Assembly: GCA_963843365.1 (NCBI GenBank)
Contig: CAWJKG010000004.1
Location: 62,001-126,000, forward strand
DNA from: Bog-473 sp963843365
GTDB taxonomy: Bacteria; Actinomycetota; Acidimicrobiia; Acidimicrobiales; RAAP-2
Reading direction: 5' to 3'
Length of the DNA: 64,000 bases
Positions 27,944 through 36,956 of this stretch are shown here, piece by piece (within the stretch, counting starts at the first letter, position 1; each line of letters opens with the position of its first letter). The notes beneath the pieces were generated by a model, which saw only the letters and a program-made list of their open reading frames with translations, did not search any database and was not told the DNA's origin. Both the position numbers and the translations under genes were made by a program.

Positions 27944-28794
27944 GACCGCCACCGACGCCGGCGCGGCCGGGGCTCCTCGTCCCCGCGCTCTTCCGCGTGG
28001 TGGAGCGGCGTGAGGAGGCTGCCGACGTCGTGACCCTCTCGCTCGAGCCGACCGACGGCGCCGTGCCGAGCTTCAGGCACGGCCAATTCAACATGCTGAC
28101 CTCGTTCGGCCGGGGTGAGGTGGCGGTGTCGATGTCGAGCGCTCCTGGTGACCCGGGCCCGCTGGAGCATTCCGTCCGCAGCGTGGGTGCCGTCACCGCC
28201 GCGCTCTGCGCGTCGCCGGTGGGATCGCTCGTCGGCCTCCGCGGGCCTTTCGGATCTTCGTGGGGCGTCGACGAGGTCGAAGACGGCGTGGATGTGGTCG
28301 TCATGGCGGGCGGTATCGGCCTGGCCCCGCTGCGCGGGGCGGTGCGGGACCTCGTGGCGAGGCAACGGGCAGGCCGCGGCCGCGTCTTCGTGCTGGCCGG
28401 CTGCCGGTCTCCCGACCAGATCCTCTTTCGCGAGGACATTGAGGCGTGGGAGCGGGCCGGTGTCCACGTCGGCATCTCCGTCGACGTGGCGTCGCCCGGC
28501 TGGGACGGGGTCGTCGGCGTGGTCACCGGATTGCTGCCCGATGCCCCCTTCGAGGCACGTGATGCCCTGGCCCTGCTGTGCGGGCCCGAGATCATGATGC
28601 GCTTCGGTGCCCGCGCCATCCAGGACCGGGGCGTCGACCCCCGGCGCATCCGCGTCTCGCTGGAGCGCAACATGCAGTGTGGTGTCGGGCTGTGCGGCCA
28701 TTGCCAGCTCGGGCCTCTGCTCGTCTGCCGAGACGGGCCGGTCGTGCGCTACGGCGGCCTGGCCGATGCGCTCTTCATGGAGCGGAACCGGTGA
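27940..28794 (+). CDS. Group 3b [NiFe] hydrogenase gamma subunit (FAD/NAD(P)-binding)
   Basis: This 284-residue diaphorase subunit exchanges electrons with NADP(H). It has a ferredoxin-reductase-like FAD domain, the pyridine-nucleotide loop VMAGGIGLAPLRGAVRDLV, RVFVLAGCRSPDQILFRED and the C-terminal Cys-rich site MQCGVGLCGHCQLGPLLVC, typical of dihydroorotate dehydrogenase electron-transfer subunits and HydG. The GTG at 27940 overlaps the preceding stop. An ATG at 27933 in another frame (MTGETATDAGAAGAP) might be the true start if a further one-base error lies near 27,990. Its stop overlaps the delta GTG by 4 bases. Confidence 0.88.
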   Translation: MRPPPTPARPGLLVPALFRVVERREEAADVVTLSLEPTDGAVPSFRHGQFNMLTSFGRGEVAVSMSSAPGDPGPLEHSVRSVGAVTAALCASPVGSLVGLRGPFGSSWGVDEVEDGVDVVVMAGGIGLAPLRGAVRDLVARQRAGRGRVFVLAGCRSPDQILFREDIEAWERAGVHVGISVDVASPGWDGVVGVVTGLLPDAPFEARDALALLCGPEIMMRFGARAIQDRGVDPRRIRVSLERNMQCGVGLCGHCQLGPLLVCRDGPVVRYGGLADALFMERNR

Positions 28795-29624
28795 CGCCCG
28801 CTCGCCCCACCTTGGCCGTCTGGAAGTTCGCCTCCTGCGACGGGTGCCAGTTGAGCCTGCTCGACTGCGAAGACGAGCTGTTGGGACTGGCCGACGCCGT
28901 GAAGATCGCCCACTTCACCGAAATGAGCCGCGCCGAGGTCGACGGCCCCTATGACCTCTCCTTGGTCGAGGGCTCCATCACGACCGCCGAGGACGCCGAG
29001 AGGATCCTGGCCATCCGCGCCATGTCGCATCGATTGATCACCATCGGTGCCTGTGCGACGTCGGGGGGCGTGCAGGCGCTCCGGAACCTCGCGGCGGACG
29101 GTGAATTCGTACGTGTCGTGTACGCCCATCCCGAATACGTCTCCTCGCTCTCGACTTCGACGCCGATCTCCGCGCACGTGCCGGTCGATTTCGAGTTGCA
29201 GGGGTGCCCGATCGACCGTCGGCAATTGCTCGAGGTCATCACTGCGTCGCTCGTGGGAAGGCGGCCGGTCATCCCGGATCACACCGTCTGCCAGCAGTGC
29301 AAGGGGCGAGGGACGGTCTGCGTGTTGGTGGCGCACGGCACGCCCTGCCTCGGGCCGGTGACCCGGGCGGGGTGCGGCGCCCTCTGTCCGACCGTGGGCC
29401 GTGGTTGCTACGGGTGCTTCGGCCCGGTGGGCGGGGCGAACACAGAGGCGCTGAGCGAGGAGCTCCTCGACCAGGGCATGGCTCCCGTCGACGCCTCACG
29501 GCTGTTCTCGACCTTCTATTCCGGGAGTGCGGCGTTCGGGCGCCAGGCGGTCACACTGCGGGCGCGTGCCGACGGCACAGCGCATGGCGGCGGGAGCGAG
29601 GGAGTCACGGAGGATGGGCCGTGA
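28791..29624 (+). CDS. Group 3b [NiFe] hydrogenase delta (small) subunit
   Basis: This 277-residue small subunit carries the Fe-S relay to the NiFe site. The proximal-cluster motif is SCDGCQLSLLDCEDEL near the N-terminus, followed by TIGACATSGGVQAL and ELQGCPIDRRQLLEV. The C-terminal part contains CQQCKGRGTVCVLVAHGTPC and GRGCYGCFGPVGGANTEAL, typical of the short cytosolic group 3 small subunits without a Tat signal. It is fully in frame, with 4-base overlaps on both sides (gamma stop and alpha start), so the three genes are translationally coupled. Confidence 0.92.
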   Translation: MTPARPTLAVWKFASCDGCQLSLLDCEDELLGLADAVKIAHFTEMSRAEVDGPYDLSLVEGSITTAEDAERILAIRAMSHRLITIGACATSGGVQALRNLAADGEFVRVVYAHPEYVSSLSTSTPISAHVPVDFELQGCPIDRRQLLEVITASLVGRRPVIPDHTVCQQCKGRGTVCVLVAHGTPCLGPVTRAGCGALCPTVGRGCYGCFGPVGGANTEALSEELLDQGMAPVDASRLFSTFYSGSAAFGRQAVTLRARADGTAHGGGSEGVTEDGP

Positions 29625-30925
29625 CCGCCTCCTCGGACCGCAGCCGCACGGTCTCCGTGCAGGGATTGGCTCGTGTCGAGGGCGAGGGCTCGCTCCGGGT
29701 GGAGGTGCGGGACGGTCGGGTCGAGGAGGTCGAGTTGCGGATCTTCGAGCCGCCGCGCTTGTTCGAGGCGTTCCTGCGCGGTCGGCGTGCCATGGAGGCT
29801 CCGGATCTGACGGCCCGCATCTGCGGCATCTGTCCCGTCGCCTACCAGATGAGCGCGTGCGCCGCCGTGGAGGACGCGCTCGGTGTGACCGTCGATCCCG
29901 GCATCGCCGATCTGCGTCGCCTCCTCTATTGCGGCGAGTGGATGCAGAGCCATTCCCTGCACATCCACATGCTGCATGCCCCCGACTTCCTGGGCTGTCA
30001 GGACGCAGTGGAGATGGCGCGACAGCACCGTCCGGCGTTCGAGCGGGGTCTCGCCCTGAAGAAGATGGGCAACCGCATCATGGAGGTGATCGGTGGCCGG
30101 CCCATCCATCCCGTCAACGTGAAGGTCGGTGGGTTCTATCGTGCGCCCAGCCGGGCCGAGGTGGCGACGCTGGCGGGCCCGCTCTCCGAGACCCTGGAGC
30201 TCGCGCTGTCCACCGTCGAGTGGGTCTCGGGGTTCACGTTTCCCGACGTCCGGGCGGACTACCGCTTCGTGGCGCTGCGCGACGGAGCGCGCTACCCCCT
30301 CGAGGCGGGGCGTGTCGCCTCCTCGGACGGGCTGGACACCACGCCGTCCGGGTTCGCCGATCTCGTGGTCGAGGAGCATGTGGCCCGCTCCACCGCCCTG
30401 CAGGCCCGCCTGGAGGGTCGGCTCGAATACCTGACCGGTCCCCTGGCGCGCTACGCCCTCAATTCGGCGGTCCTGCCCGCTGTCGCCGCCCGGGCGGCGG
30501 CCGGGGCCGGGTTGGGGCCGGTGTGCACGAACCCGTTTCAGAGCATCATCGTGCGAGCGGTGGAGCTCGTGTTCGCCTGCCACGAGGCGCTGGCGCTCGT
30601 GGAGCGCTACGAGCCGCCCGATCCCCCGAGCGCTTCCATTCCGGTCGGGGCCGGCGTCGGTACAGGCGCCACCGAGGCGCCGAGAGGCCTCCTGTTCCAC
30701 CGCTACGCCATCGACGAGCAGGGATCCATCACAGACGCGTTGATCGTGCCGCCCACCTCACAGAACCAGATCGCGATCGAATCCGACATCCGGCGCACGG
30801 TCCAGGCCTCGTTGGACCTGAGCGACGACGAGCTGACGTGGCGGAGTGAACAGGCGGTGCGCAACCACGATCCCTGCATCTCGTGCGCGACCCACTTCCT
30901 CGACGTCACGATCACACGGGAATGA
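29621..30925 (+). CDS. Group 3b [NiFe] hydrogenase alpha (large, catalytic) subunit
   Basis: This 434-residue subunit holds the NiFe(CN)2CO site that splits or makes H2. The N-terminal ligand motif RICGICPVAYQMSACAAVED (Cys at about residues 68 and 71) and the C-terminal DPCISCATH supply the four ligands. After the His, nine residues (FLDVTITRE) remain; they should be removed by the maturation protease encoded next. The L2-like segments and the short C-terminal tail fit group 3b (NADP-reducing, sulfhydrogenase type), as do the four-subunit gene order and absence of a membrane anchor. The start GTG at 29621 overlaps the delta stop. These enzymes are often used for H2 recycling or fermentation and can be fairly oxygen tolerant; that is family knowledge. 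Confidence 0.94.
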   Translation: MTASSDRSRTVSVQGLARVEGEGSLRVEVRDGRVEEVELRIFEPPRLFEAFLRGRRAMEAPDLTARICGICPVAYQMSACAAVEDALGVTVDPGIADLRRLLYCGEWMQSHSLHIHMLHAPDFLGCQDAVEMARQHRPAFERGLALKKMGNRIMEVIGGRPIHPVNVKVGGFYRAPSRAEVATLAGPLSETLELALSTVEWVSGFTFPDVRADYRFVALRDGARYPLEAGRVASSDGLDTTPSGFADLVVEEHVARSTALQARLEGRLEYLTGPLARYALNSAVLPAVAARAAAGAGLGPVCTNPFQSIIVRAVELVFACHEALALVERYEPPDPPSASIPVGAGVGTGATEAPRGLLFHRYAIDEQGSITDALIVPPTSQNQIAIESDIRRTVQASLDLSDDELTWRSEQAVRNHDPCISCATHFLDVTITRE

Positions 30926-31459
30926 CCGTGGTCCGGGAGGTCTCGGGTCGTCGTGGCGGCCATCGGCTCCGATTGCCGTCGGGACGACGGGGTCGGGCCC
31001 GCCGTCCTGGCCCGCCTTCCCCAGCGATTGGAGGAAGCCGATGTGGTCGGTCCGCTCGCATCTCCGCTCGAGCTGTTGGGGTTGTGGGACGGTGCGGACG
31101 CGGCGATCGTGGTCGACGCCGTCAGGGGGGGTTCCGAGCCGGGGCAGGTGTATGCCGTCGACCTCGACGTAGAGGGGTCGTCGGAGGCGGAGGTGACGCC
31201 TGCACGGAGATCGACCAGCCACGGACTGGGCCTCGTGGAGATTCTCCGTCTGGCGCGCACCCTCGGCTCGGCGCCCGCGCATGTCGTGCTGGTCGGGGTC
31301 GCCGGTGAGGACTTCAGCGCGGGGTTCGGGTTGAGCCCCGCCACCTCGCGTGGCGTGGCACCAGCCGCCAAGCTCGTGGTCGATCTGGTGGCGCACCCTC
31401 CCCGAAGTGGACCCTCCGGGAAGCGGTGGCTCGACCAGGGCTGTCCCGCCGAGGTCTGA
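30922..31459 (+). CDS. [NiFe] hydrogenase maturation protease (probable one-base frameshift near start)
   Basis: This endopeptidase of the HyaD/HybD/HoxW (M52) family trims the C-terminal extension of the large subunit after nickel insertion. Motifs are AAIGSDCRRDDGVGPAVLARL with the first metal-binding Asp, IVVDAVRGG with the second, and the later STSHGLGLVEILRLA with a conserved His. The frame holding these is open from a GTG at 30953, but an ATG at 30922 (MTVVREVSG) overlaps the alpha-subunit stop by 4 bases as everywhere else in this operon. Removing one base near 30,945 joins them into a 178-residue protein of normal length. The extension FLDVTITRE of the neighbouring large subunit is its likely target. 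Confidence 0.85.
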
Positions 31460-31607
31460 CCCGGGCTGACCGAGGATCCCTGTCTGGTGCCGGAGTGGCT
31501 CTGCGGTGGGAGGCAGGGATGACCCTGCGTTCTTGCGATCGGGCGGACGCGGGCCATCGGCTGGCCGACCTGGTGCGGCGAGCCGGTGTGTGCGGCGGCT
31601 CGCTGCC

Positions 31608-32882
31608 GTGACGACCTCCGAGGCAGCGGGGCGACTGCGGCTCCGGCGCTGGAACGACCCTGCGGTCGTGGCCGTTGCCGTGATCGCCTTGGCCTCGGGC
31701 TTCGGTCAATTCAGCGTCGTTGCCGCGTTGGGCGACGTGTCGCGACAGCTGGGGCACATGGCACCCGGAGCTTCCATCGCGGACAAGGTCGGTCTGTCGG
31801 GCACCAGCCTGGGCGTCGGTCTCGCGCTCATCAGACTGGCTTCCCTGGGGAGCCTGCCGCTCATCGGCCTGGCGGATCGCTACGGACGTCGGCGGTCGAT
31901 CCTGGTCGTCACGATCGGGGGTCTGGCCTTGACCGTCGCTTCCGCGGCGAGCCCGACCTACTGGTGGTTCGTTGCGATATTCGCGCTCGGACGCCCGATG
32001 CTCAGCGCCACCAACGCGTTGGCGGAGGTCATGGCGGCAGAGGAGACCGCCGCATCCAACCGGTCCGCCGCCGTGGCGCTTGTCGCGGCCGGCTACGGGG
32101 TCGGAGCGGGAATCTCCGCCATCGTGCACAGCCTGGGGTCAGGGGTCCTCGGCTTCCGCGGCATCTTCGCATTGGCGATCGTGCCGTTGCTCGTCGTCGT
32201 CGCGGTGAGCCGGAGAATTGAAGAGCCGATGCGCTTCATGGTCGCCGAGGCCGCCTCCGATCATCCCACGCCCGTCTTGGGTGTCGTTGTTCGGAGCTCG
32301 CGGCGCAGGGTGTTGATCCTCGGGCTCATCGTCTGTGCCACCTCGGTGATCACGGGGCCGGCCAACAGCTTCGTGTTCCTCTACGCGCAGGACGTCCTGC
32401 ACCTGCAGGGATACGTGACCGCGCTGATGGTTGTGAGCGCAGGGGTCACCGGCTTGCTCGGTCTTCTCGCCGGGCGCTGGCTGGCCGACCATTTCGGCCG
32501 TCGCCCCACGGGCATGGTGGCGATGGTGGGAGTAGCCGTCGCGGGGGCCTTCGCCTATTCCGGGTCACGGCCTGCCCTCGTCCTGGGGTACACGCTGGGC
32601 GTGTTCGGCGGCTCGCTGCTCGCACCCAGCCTGGGCGCCATGTTCACGGAGCTGTTCCCGACGTCGGTCCGCGCGTCGGCGACGGGATGGATCACCGTGG
32701 CCGGGGTCCTCGGTGCAGTCGGCGGGCTCGTGGCATTCGGTGCCGTCGCCGACGTGGGCAACCGGTTTGCCGCGGCGGCCGATACGACCTTTCTTCCCGT
32801 CGCCGCAGCGGCCCTGCTTTTCCTGCTCCTACCGGAGACCAAGGGAAAGGAACCGGAGGAGCTCTGGTCGGACGGTGCCTAA
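31608..32882 (+). CDS. Major facilitator superfamily transporter
   Basis: This 424-residue transporter has about 12 predicted membrane helices. The MFS loop motif between helices 2 and 3 is LADRYGRRRSILVV and its pseudo-repeat in the second half is WLADHFGRRPTGMV. Helix examples are FGQFSVVAALGDVS and GYVTALMVVSAGVTGLLGLL. It resembles the sugar-porter/metabolite-proton symporter branch (LFPTSVRASATGWITV near the end). I chose the GTG at 31608; the frame extends upstream but without membrane character. It follows the hydrogenase protease by about 150 bases and may be transcribed from its own promoter. The substrate is unknown. Its stop overlaps the convergent TIG-protein stop by 3 bases. Confidence 0.88.
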   Translation: MTTSEAAGRLRLRRWNDPAVVAVAVIALASGFGQFSVVAALGDVSRQLGHMAPGASIADKVGLSGTSLGVGLALIRLASLGSLPLIGLADRYGRRRSILVVTIGGLALTVASAASPTYWWFVAIFALGRPMLSATNALAEVMAAEETAASNRSAAVALVAAGYGVGAGISAIVHSLGSGVLGFRGIFALAIVPLLVVVAVSRRIEEPMRFMVAEAASDHPTPVLGVVVRSSRRRVLILGLIVCATSVITGPANSFVFLYAQDVLHLQGYVTALMVVSAGVTGLLGLLAGRWLADHFGRRPTGMVAMVGVAVAGAFAYSGSRPALVLGYTLGVFGGSLLAPSLGAMFTELFPTSVRASATGWITVAGVLGAVGGLVAFGAVADVGNRFAAAADTTFLPVAAAALLFLLLPETKGKEPEELWSDGA

Positions 32883-33588
32883 CCGTAAGTGAAGTGCACC
32901 GCGTTGGACGTGCCGCTGCTGGTGGTGATGGTGACCAGTGCAACCGATGCCTGGGTCAACGGCGGAACGGTGACAGAACACGTAGTGGGTGAGGGGCAGC
33001 TGGTCGGCGCGACCTGCCCGTTGAACGTGGCCACGATCTGACCGTTCGCGCTCAGGAAGTTGGCGCCGCTCACGCCGATGGCCTGGCCTGCCATCCCGCT
33101 GGCGGGATTCAAGGCACTGATGACGGGTGTGGCTCCGAGCGTCGCAGCTGCTGGAGCCGGCGTGGTGGGTGTCGTCGGGCGGGGCGACCTGCTCCCCGCC
33201 GAGGTCGTCGGACGGGTCACCGCATGGGTGCCGCCGTGGACCACGGTCGGGCGCGTTGCACCGCGGCGCGCCGGTTGGTCGCCGGCAGTGCGGCGAGGGT
33301 GACGGAGCCGGCGAGCACGAGCACGGCGGCGAGTGCGACGGCAGCGACAAGCCAACGCTCCCTGCGTCGGCCGCGGGCGCCCGGGTCCGGAATGGATTCT
33401 CCGGCCGGCCCGTCCGCCGGGCCGACGGGTGGGATCGGGCCGGCGGTGGAGTCCGCGGGTCGGGCGTGGTCAGGGTACGGGTTCGAGCCGCCGGACTCCC
33501 GGGCGCGCCGAACGGCGATCGCCATGGCGCCCAGGGCGCGCTGGCCGGGAGACCCGACCGGTGGTTCGGCCCTCGGTTCGTCGCTCAT
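32879..33588 (-). CDS. Single-span membrane protein with a TIG/IPT domain (one frameshift)
   Basis: This protein is about 236 residues after restoring one base near 33,250. It starts with a charged, proline-rich cytosolic part (MSDEPRAEPPVGSPGQRAL), then one membrane segment (WLVAAVALAAVLVLAGSVTL). A Thr/Pro linker with TTPTTPAPAAA follows, and the protein ends in an extracellular TIG/IPT immunoglobulin-like domain (ISALNPASGMAGQAIGVSGA, then ATFNGQVAP and VTITTSSGTSNAVHFTYG). These domains often bind carbohydrate or act as scaffolds. There is no operon partner. The frameshift lies between the membrane segment and the linker; both sides read well, so it looks like an error. Confidence 0.75.
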
Positions 33589-33721
33589 CGATCCTCCAGT
33601 GCCAATTGTTCCCGACGGGCATCGATGTATGCCCGCGGTCCTGATCCCCCTGGTGCGGCGGGGTCATGGCCCTTCCCCGGGGCGGGGTCGCCGTTAGAAT
33701 CGGGCTCGGAACGGAAGAAGC

Positions 33722-35068
33722 ATGCGATCCGACCTCGAGCCCAGAGCATCCTCGACGCCGCCGAAGGCAGGTGGTGTGTCCGCCTCATCGGCGGGCAAGT
33801 GGGGTAGCGGCGCGGCGCGGGCCGCGGCGCCGTTGCTGGACCATTTCTTCGGCGGCGCGCCTCCCTTGCGCTTCGAGTTCTGGGACGGATCCTCGCTCGG
33901 CCCCTCCGGGTCGAACGTGCTGCAGGTGCGCTCGCCCGACGCCGTCCGGCGCATCCTCTGGGCGCCCGGCGAACTCGGCCTGGCTCGCGCGTTCGTCATG
34001 GGCGACCTCTCTTTCGAGGGGAACCTGTTCGACATCCTTTCGCAGCTTCACGCAGCAACACCGGCACACGTCCATGTCGGATCGCGCGTGCCCTGGCAAG
34101 CGTTGCGGGCCGCGCGCCGCCTCGGGATACTCGGCGGCCCGCTGCCGGCTCCGCCGGAGGAGGCCGCACCGCGGGGACGGTTGCACTCGCGGGCTCGCGA
34201 CGCCCAATCCGTGCAGCATCACTACGACGTGAGCAACGAGTTCTATGGCATGGTCCTCGGTCCGGCAATGACCTACTCCTGCGCGCGCTTCGGGCCCGGG
34301 ATCGAGACCCTGGAAGCGGCCCAGGAGTCGAAGCACGACCTCGTCTGCCGCAAGCTGGGACTCGCCGATCGGCAGGGTGAGCAGCGGATCCTCGATGTCG
34401 GGTGTGGCTGGGGCAGCTTCGCCCTGCATGCGGCCCGGCACTACGGGGCCCGCGTCGTGGGGGTGACGCTCAGCCCCGCGCAAGCCGGGTGGGCCCGCGC
34501 GCGTGTTGCGGACCTCGGCTTGGAATCGATGATCGAGATCCGCCTGCAGGACTACCGGGATGTGCGCGACGGACCTTTCGACGGCATCGCGTCGATCGGG
34601 ATGTTCGAGCACGTCGGCTCGTCGAAGAGCGCGGAGTATTTCGGCATCATGCGTAGGTTGCTCGGCCCGGAGGGACGGCTCCTCAACCACGCCATCTCGA
34701 GCGTGGGTGGATCGCGTATCGGTTCGCGGACCTTCATCGGGCGGTACGTCTTTCCGGACGGTGAGCTGATGGACGTCGGCCGGGTCGTCCTGTCGATGGA
34801 GGAGGCCGGCTTCGAGGTGCGCGACGTCGAATCGCTGCGTGAGCACTACGCCAAGACCCTCCGCGCCTGGGTGGCGAACTTGCAGCAGCAATGGGATGCC
34901 GCCGTGGCCCAGGTCGGGGTGCGGCGGGCCCGAGTCTGGCTGCTCTACATGGCCGCCTCGGCCAATGGCTTCGAGGACGGCGGAATCTCCATCCATCAGG
35001 TGCTCGGAGTCGTACCCGGGCCGGGGGGCCGAAGCGGCATGCCGCCCACGCGCCGCGCCTGGGACTGA
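33722..35068 (+). CDS. Cyclopropane-fatty-acyl-phospholipid synthase family methyltransferase
   Basis: This 448-residue SAM-dependent methyltransferase modifies unsaturated acyl chains of membrane lipids (cyclopropane or methyl-branched products). It has an N-terminal lipid-binding domain, then VQHHYDVSNEFYGMVLG, the family signature. The SAM motif is ILDVGCGWGSFALHAARHYG, followed by GVTLSPAQAGWARARV and SIGMFEHVG, where the Glu and His belong to the bicarbonate-site region. The late EHYAKTLRAWVANLQQQWD is also conserved. It resembles actinobacterial UfaA1/Cfa proteins, which are about 430 residues. A single gene, it is convergent with pyk (46 bases between the stops). Confidence 0.92.
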   Translation: MRSDLEPRASSTPPKAGGVSASSAGKWGSGAARAAAPLLDHFFGGAPPLRFEFWDGSSLGPSGSNVLQVRSPDAVRRILWAPGELGLARAFVMGDLSFEGNLFDILSQLHAATPAHVHVGSRVPWQALRAARRLGILGGPLPAPPEEAAPRGRLHSRARDAQSVQHHYDVSNEFYGMVLGPAMTYSCARFGPGIETLEAAQESKHDLVCRKLGLADRQGEQRILDVGCGWGSFALHAARHYGARVVGVTLSPAQAGWARARVADLGLESMIEIRLQDYRDVRDGPFDGIASIGMFEHVGSSKSAEYFGIMRRLLGPEGRLLNHAISSVGGSRIGSRTFIGRYVFPDGELMDVGRVVLSMEEAGFEVRDVESLREHYAKTLRAWVANLQQQWDAAVAQVGVRRARVWLLYMAASANGFEDGGISIHQVLGVVPGPGGRSGMPPTRRAWD

Positions 35069-35114
35069 ATGCGGCCACCGCCGCGGTGATCGGCGGCGCC
35101 ACCGCCCGCTGAAG

Positions 35115-36926
35115 CTACGCCTGCGGTTTTTCGCTCCAGCTTCGCAGTGCGCGCAACAGGGCGGTCTTCTTTCGCTGGTGCCCGGACATGCGACGGAGGA
35201 TGTCGTCCAGGACGATGATGGCCGTGTCGATGTGGGGGCCCTTGTTCAGCATGACGCACTCCGCCCGCTGGGCCATGGCCGCATCTGTCACCTCGGCACG
35301 CGACGGTTGTCCCGTCCGGGCGAGCTGATCGAGGACCTGCGTGGCCCAGATCACCGGAAGGTGAGCCGCTTCACTCAGCCAGAGGATCTCTTCCTGGAGC
35401 TCTGCGAGTCGCTCGTACCCCGCCTCGACCGCGAGGTCGCCCCGGGCGATCATGATGCCGATCAGTCGAGACTGCATGCCCTGCAGCAGAATGTCCGGCA
35501 GGTGCGAGAACGCCGATGGCGTCTCGATCTTCAGGATGAGGCCGAGTTCGCCGGCACCGACTCCCTGCAGATAGGAGCGAGCCACCGCGACGTCACGTTC
35601 GCCCCGCACGAAGGAGACAGCCACCATGTCCGCGTGGGCGGCCGCGAATTGCAGCAGGGGGATGTCTGCCTCGGTCACCGCGTCGATCGGCAGCTCGGTT
35701 TGAGGCAGGTTGATGCCCTTCTCCGCTCGCAGGCGTGCCCCCCGGGTGGCGGCCCTGGTCACGCGCACGGTGATGGTGTCGTCCTCCACACGCTCGATCA
35801 CGCCGGCGATCTTGCCGTCGTCGAGAATGACGACCTCCCCCGGTGTGGCTGCTGCGAAAGCCGCAGGGAGGGTGCAGCCGATCCGGGCCACACCCGGTTG
35901 ACCGTGGTGCCACGGCACGCTCGGTTCGAGCGTCCGGGTCAGGAGGAGGAGGTCGCCCGCCCGCAGAACATGGAACTGGGGAACGGGTGGGAGGGGACCG
36001 ACGGAGGTGACGTCTCCATGGCAGTCCAGCGTGCACCCGGACTCGAGATATGTCGTGTCCCACACCTCGACGGGGCAGTCGCCCTCCCCGACACCCGTCA
36101 CGACGAGGCGCCGCTTCGAACCCCGGGCGTCGGTCAGCGCAATGAGATCGCCGAGCGCCCTCCGGCGCAGCCACGCAGAGTCGACGAGAATCTCGGTGGT
36201 CGTGGGGTGCGGCGACGGTTCGCTCACCAGCACGGCGGATGCCGGCGCGAACGCCCTGCCACGGAGGTCGCGTTCGGGCCTCAGTCGGAGAACCTCGGGC
36301 CCAGGCTCGAGGGGACCGGTGCGGAGTTTGGGACCGGGAAGGTCAACGGAGATCAGGCACGGCCGGTGGATGTCGGCCGACGCGTTGCGCACGTTGCGGG
36401 CCATGGCCAGCCACGCCGACGCGTCGTCGTGGGCGCCGTTGATGCGGGCGATGTTCATGCCCGACGACACCAGGCGGCGGACCAGGGCTTCGTCGGAGGC
36501 GGCTTCGGAGGGCAGCGTCACCATGACGCGGGTCACCCTTCCCGACGGGCGGGGCCCGAACAGGGCGTCCGTGTTGTGGTCCAAGGCCGACCGCCCTGAC
36601 TCGAAGGACAGGGACGGCGGAACGGAACGTGCCGGCCCGCCGGTCAGCTCCCGGACCTTCTCCACGGTGGCCAGCACGTGTGGCTCGCAGCTGCCGAGCG
36701 ACGAGAGGCCCCGCTGACGAAGGCGCCGCTGGACCGTCCGATTGTCGTCATGCCGGAAGGCCAGGTAGTGGACCAGATTGACCGCGTCGGCGCGGTGGTC
36801 GGGGTGCACCGAGGCGATCTGGGCGGCACGGACTCGCTCCATGGCGAGCATGGTGTCCTCCATACGATCGAGATCGCGCGTGAGGGCGCTTTCGGTCGAG
36901 CCGTCGTCAGGGTCGGATGCGCTCAC
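35115..36926 (-). CDS. pyk: Large atypical pyruvate kinase
   Basis: This 603-residue enzyme converts PEP and ADP to pyruvate and ATP. The standard enzyme has about 470 residues. This one has an N-terminal extension of about 130 residues, with a predicted helical part (MERVRAAQIASVHPDHRADA) preceding the barrel. Barrel motifs present are RVMVTLPSEAASDEALVRRL, GMNIARINGAHDD, ISVDLPGPKLRTG, LILKIETPSAFSHLP, and the active-site stretch IMIARGDLAVEAGYERLAEL with WATQVLDQLARTGQPSRAE. The C-terminal allosteric domain of ordinary Pyk is absent, and the protein ends soon after AMAQRAECVMLNKG. It starts 30 bases after hypE on the same strand, so it is probably the last gene of the hyp operon. Confidence 0.88.
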   Translation of the reverse strand: MSASDPDDGSTESALTRDLDRMEDTMLAMERVRAAQIASVHPDHRADAVNLVHYLAFRHDDNRTVQRRLRQRGLSSLGSCEPHVLATVEKVRELTGGPARSVPPSLSFESGRSALDHNTDALFGPRPSGRVTRVMVTLPSEAASDEALVRRLVSSGMNIARINGAHDDASAWLAMARNVRNASADIHRPCLISVDLPGPKLRTGPLEPGPEVLRLRPERDLRGRAFAPASAVLVSEPSPHPTTTEILVDSAWLRRRALGDLIALTDARGSKRRLVVTGVGEGDCPVEVWDTTYLESGCTLDCHGDVTSVGPLPPVPQFHVLRAGDLLLLTRTLEPSVPWHHGQPGVARIGCTLPAAFAAATPGEVVILDDGKIAGVIERVEDDTITVRVTRAATRGARLRAEKGINLPQTELPIDAVTEADIPLLQFAAAHADMVAVSFVRGERDVAVARSYLQGVGAGELGLILKIETPSAFSHLPDILLQGMQSRLIGIMIARGDLAVEAGYERLAELQEEILWLSEAAHLPVIWATQVLDQLARTGQPSRAEVTDAAMAQRAECVMLNKGPHIDTAIIVLDDILRRMSGHQRKKTALLRALRSWSEKPQA

Positions 36927-36956
36927 GGGAGTGGGGAAGCCGTAGTGGGCACGGTC

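Noticed and set aside
31426..31611. 61-codon plus-strand frame between the protease and MFS genes
   Set aside because: No ribosome site, no family features, Arg/Gly-rich; it overlaps the end of the protease gene.
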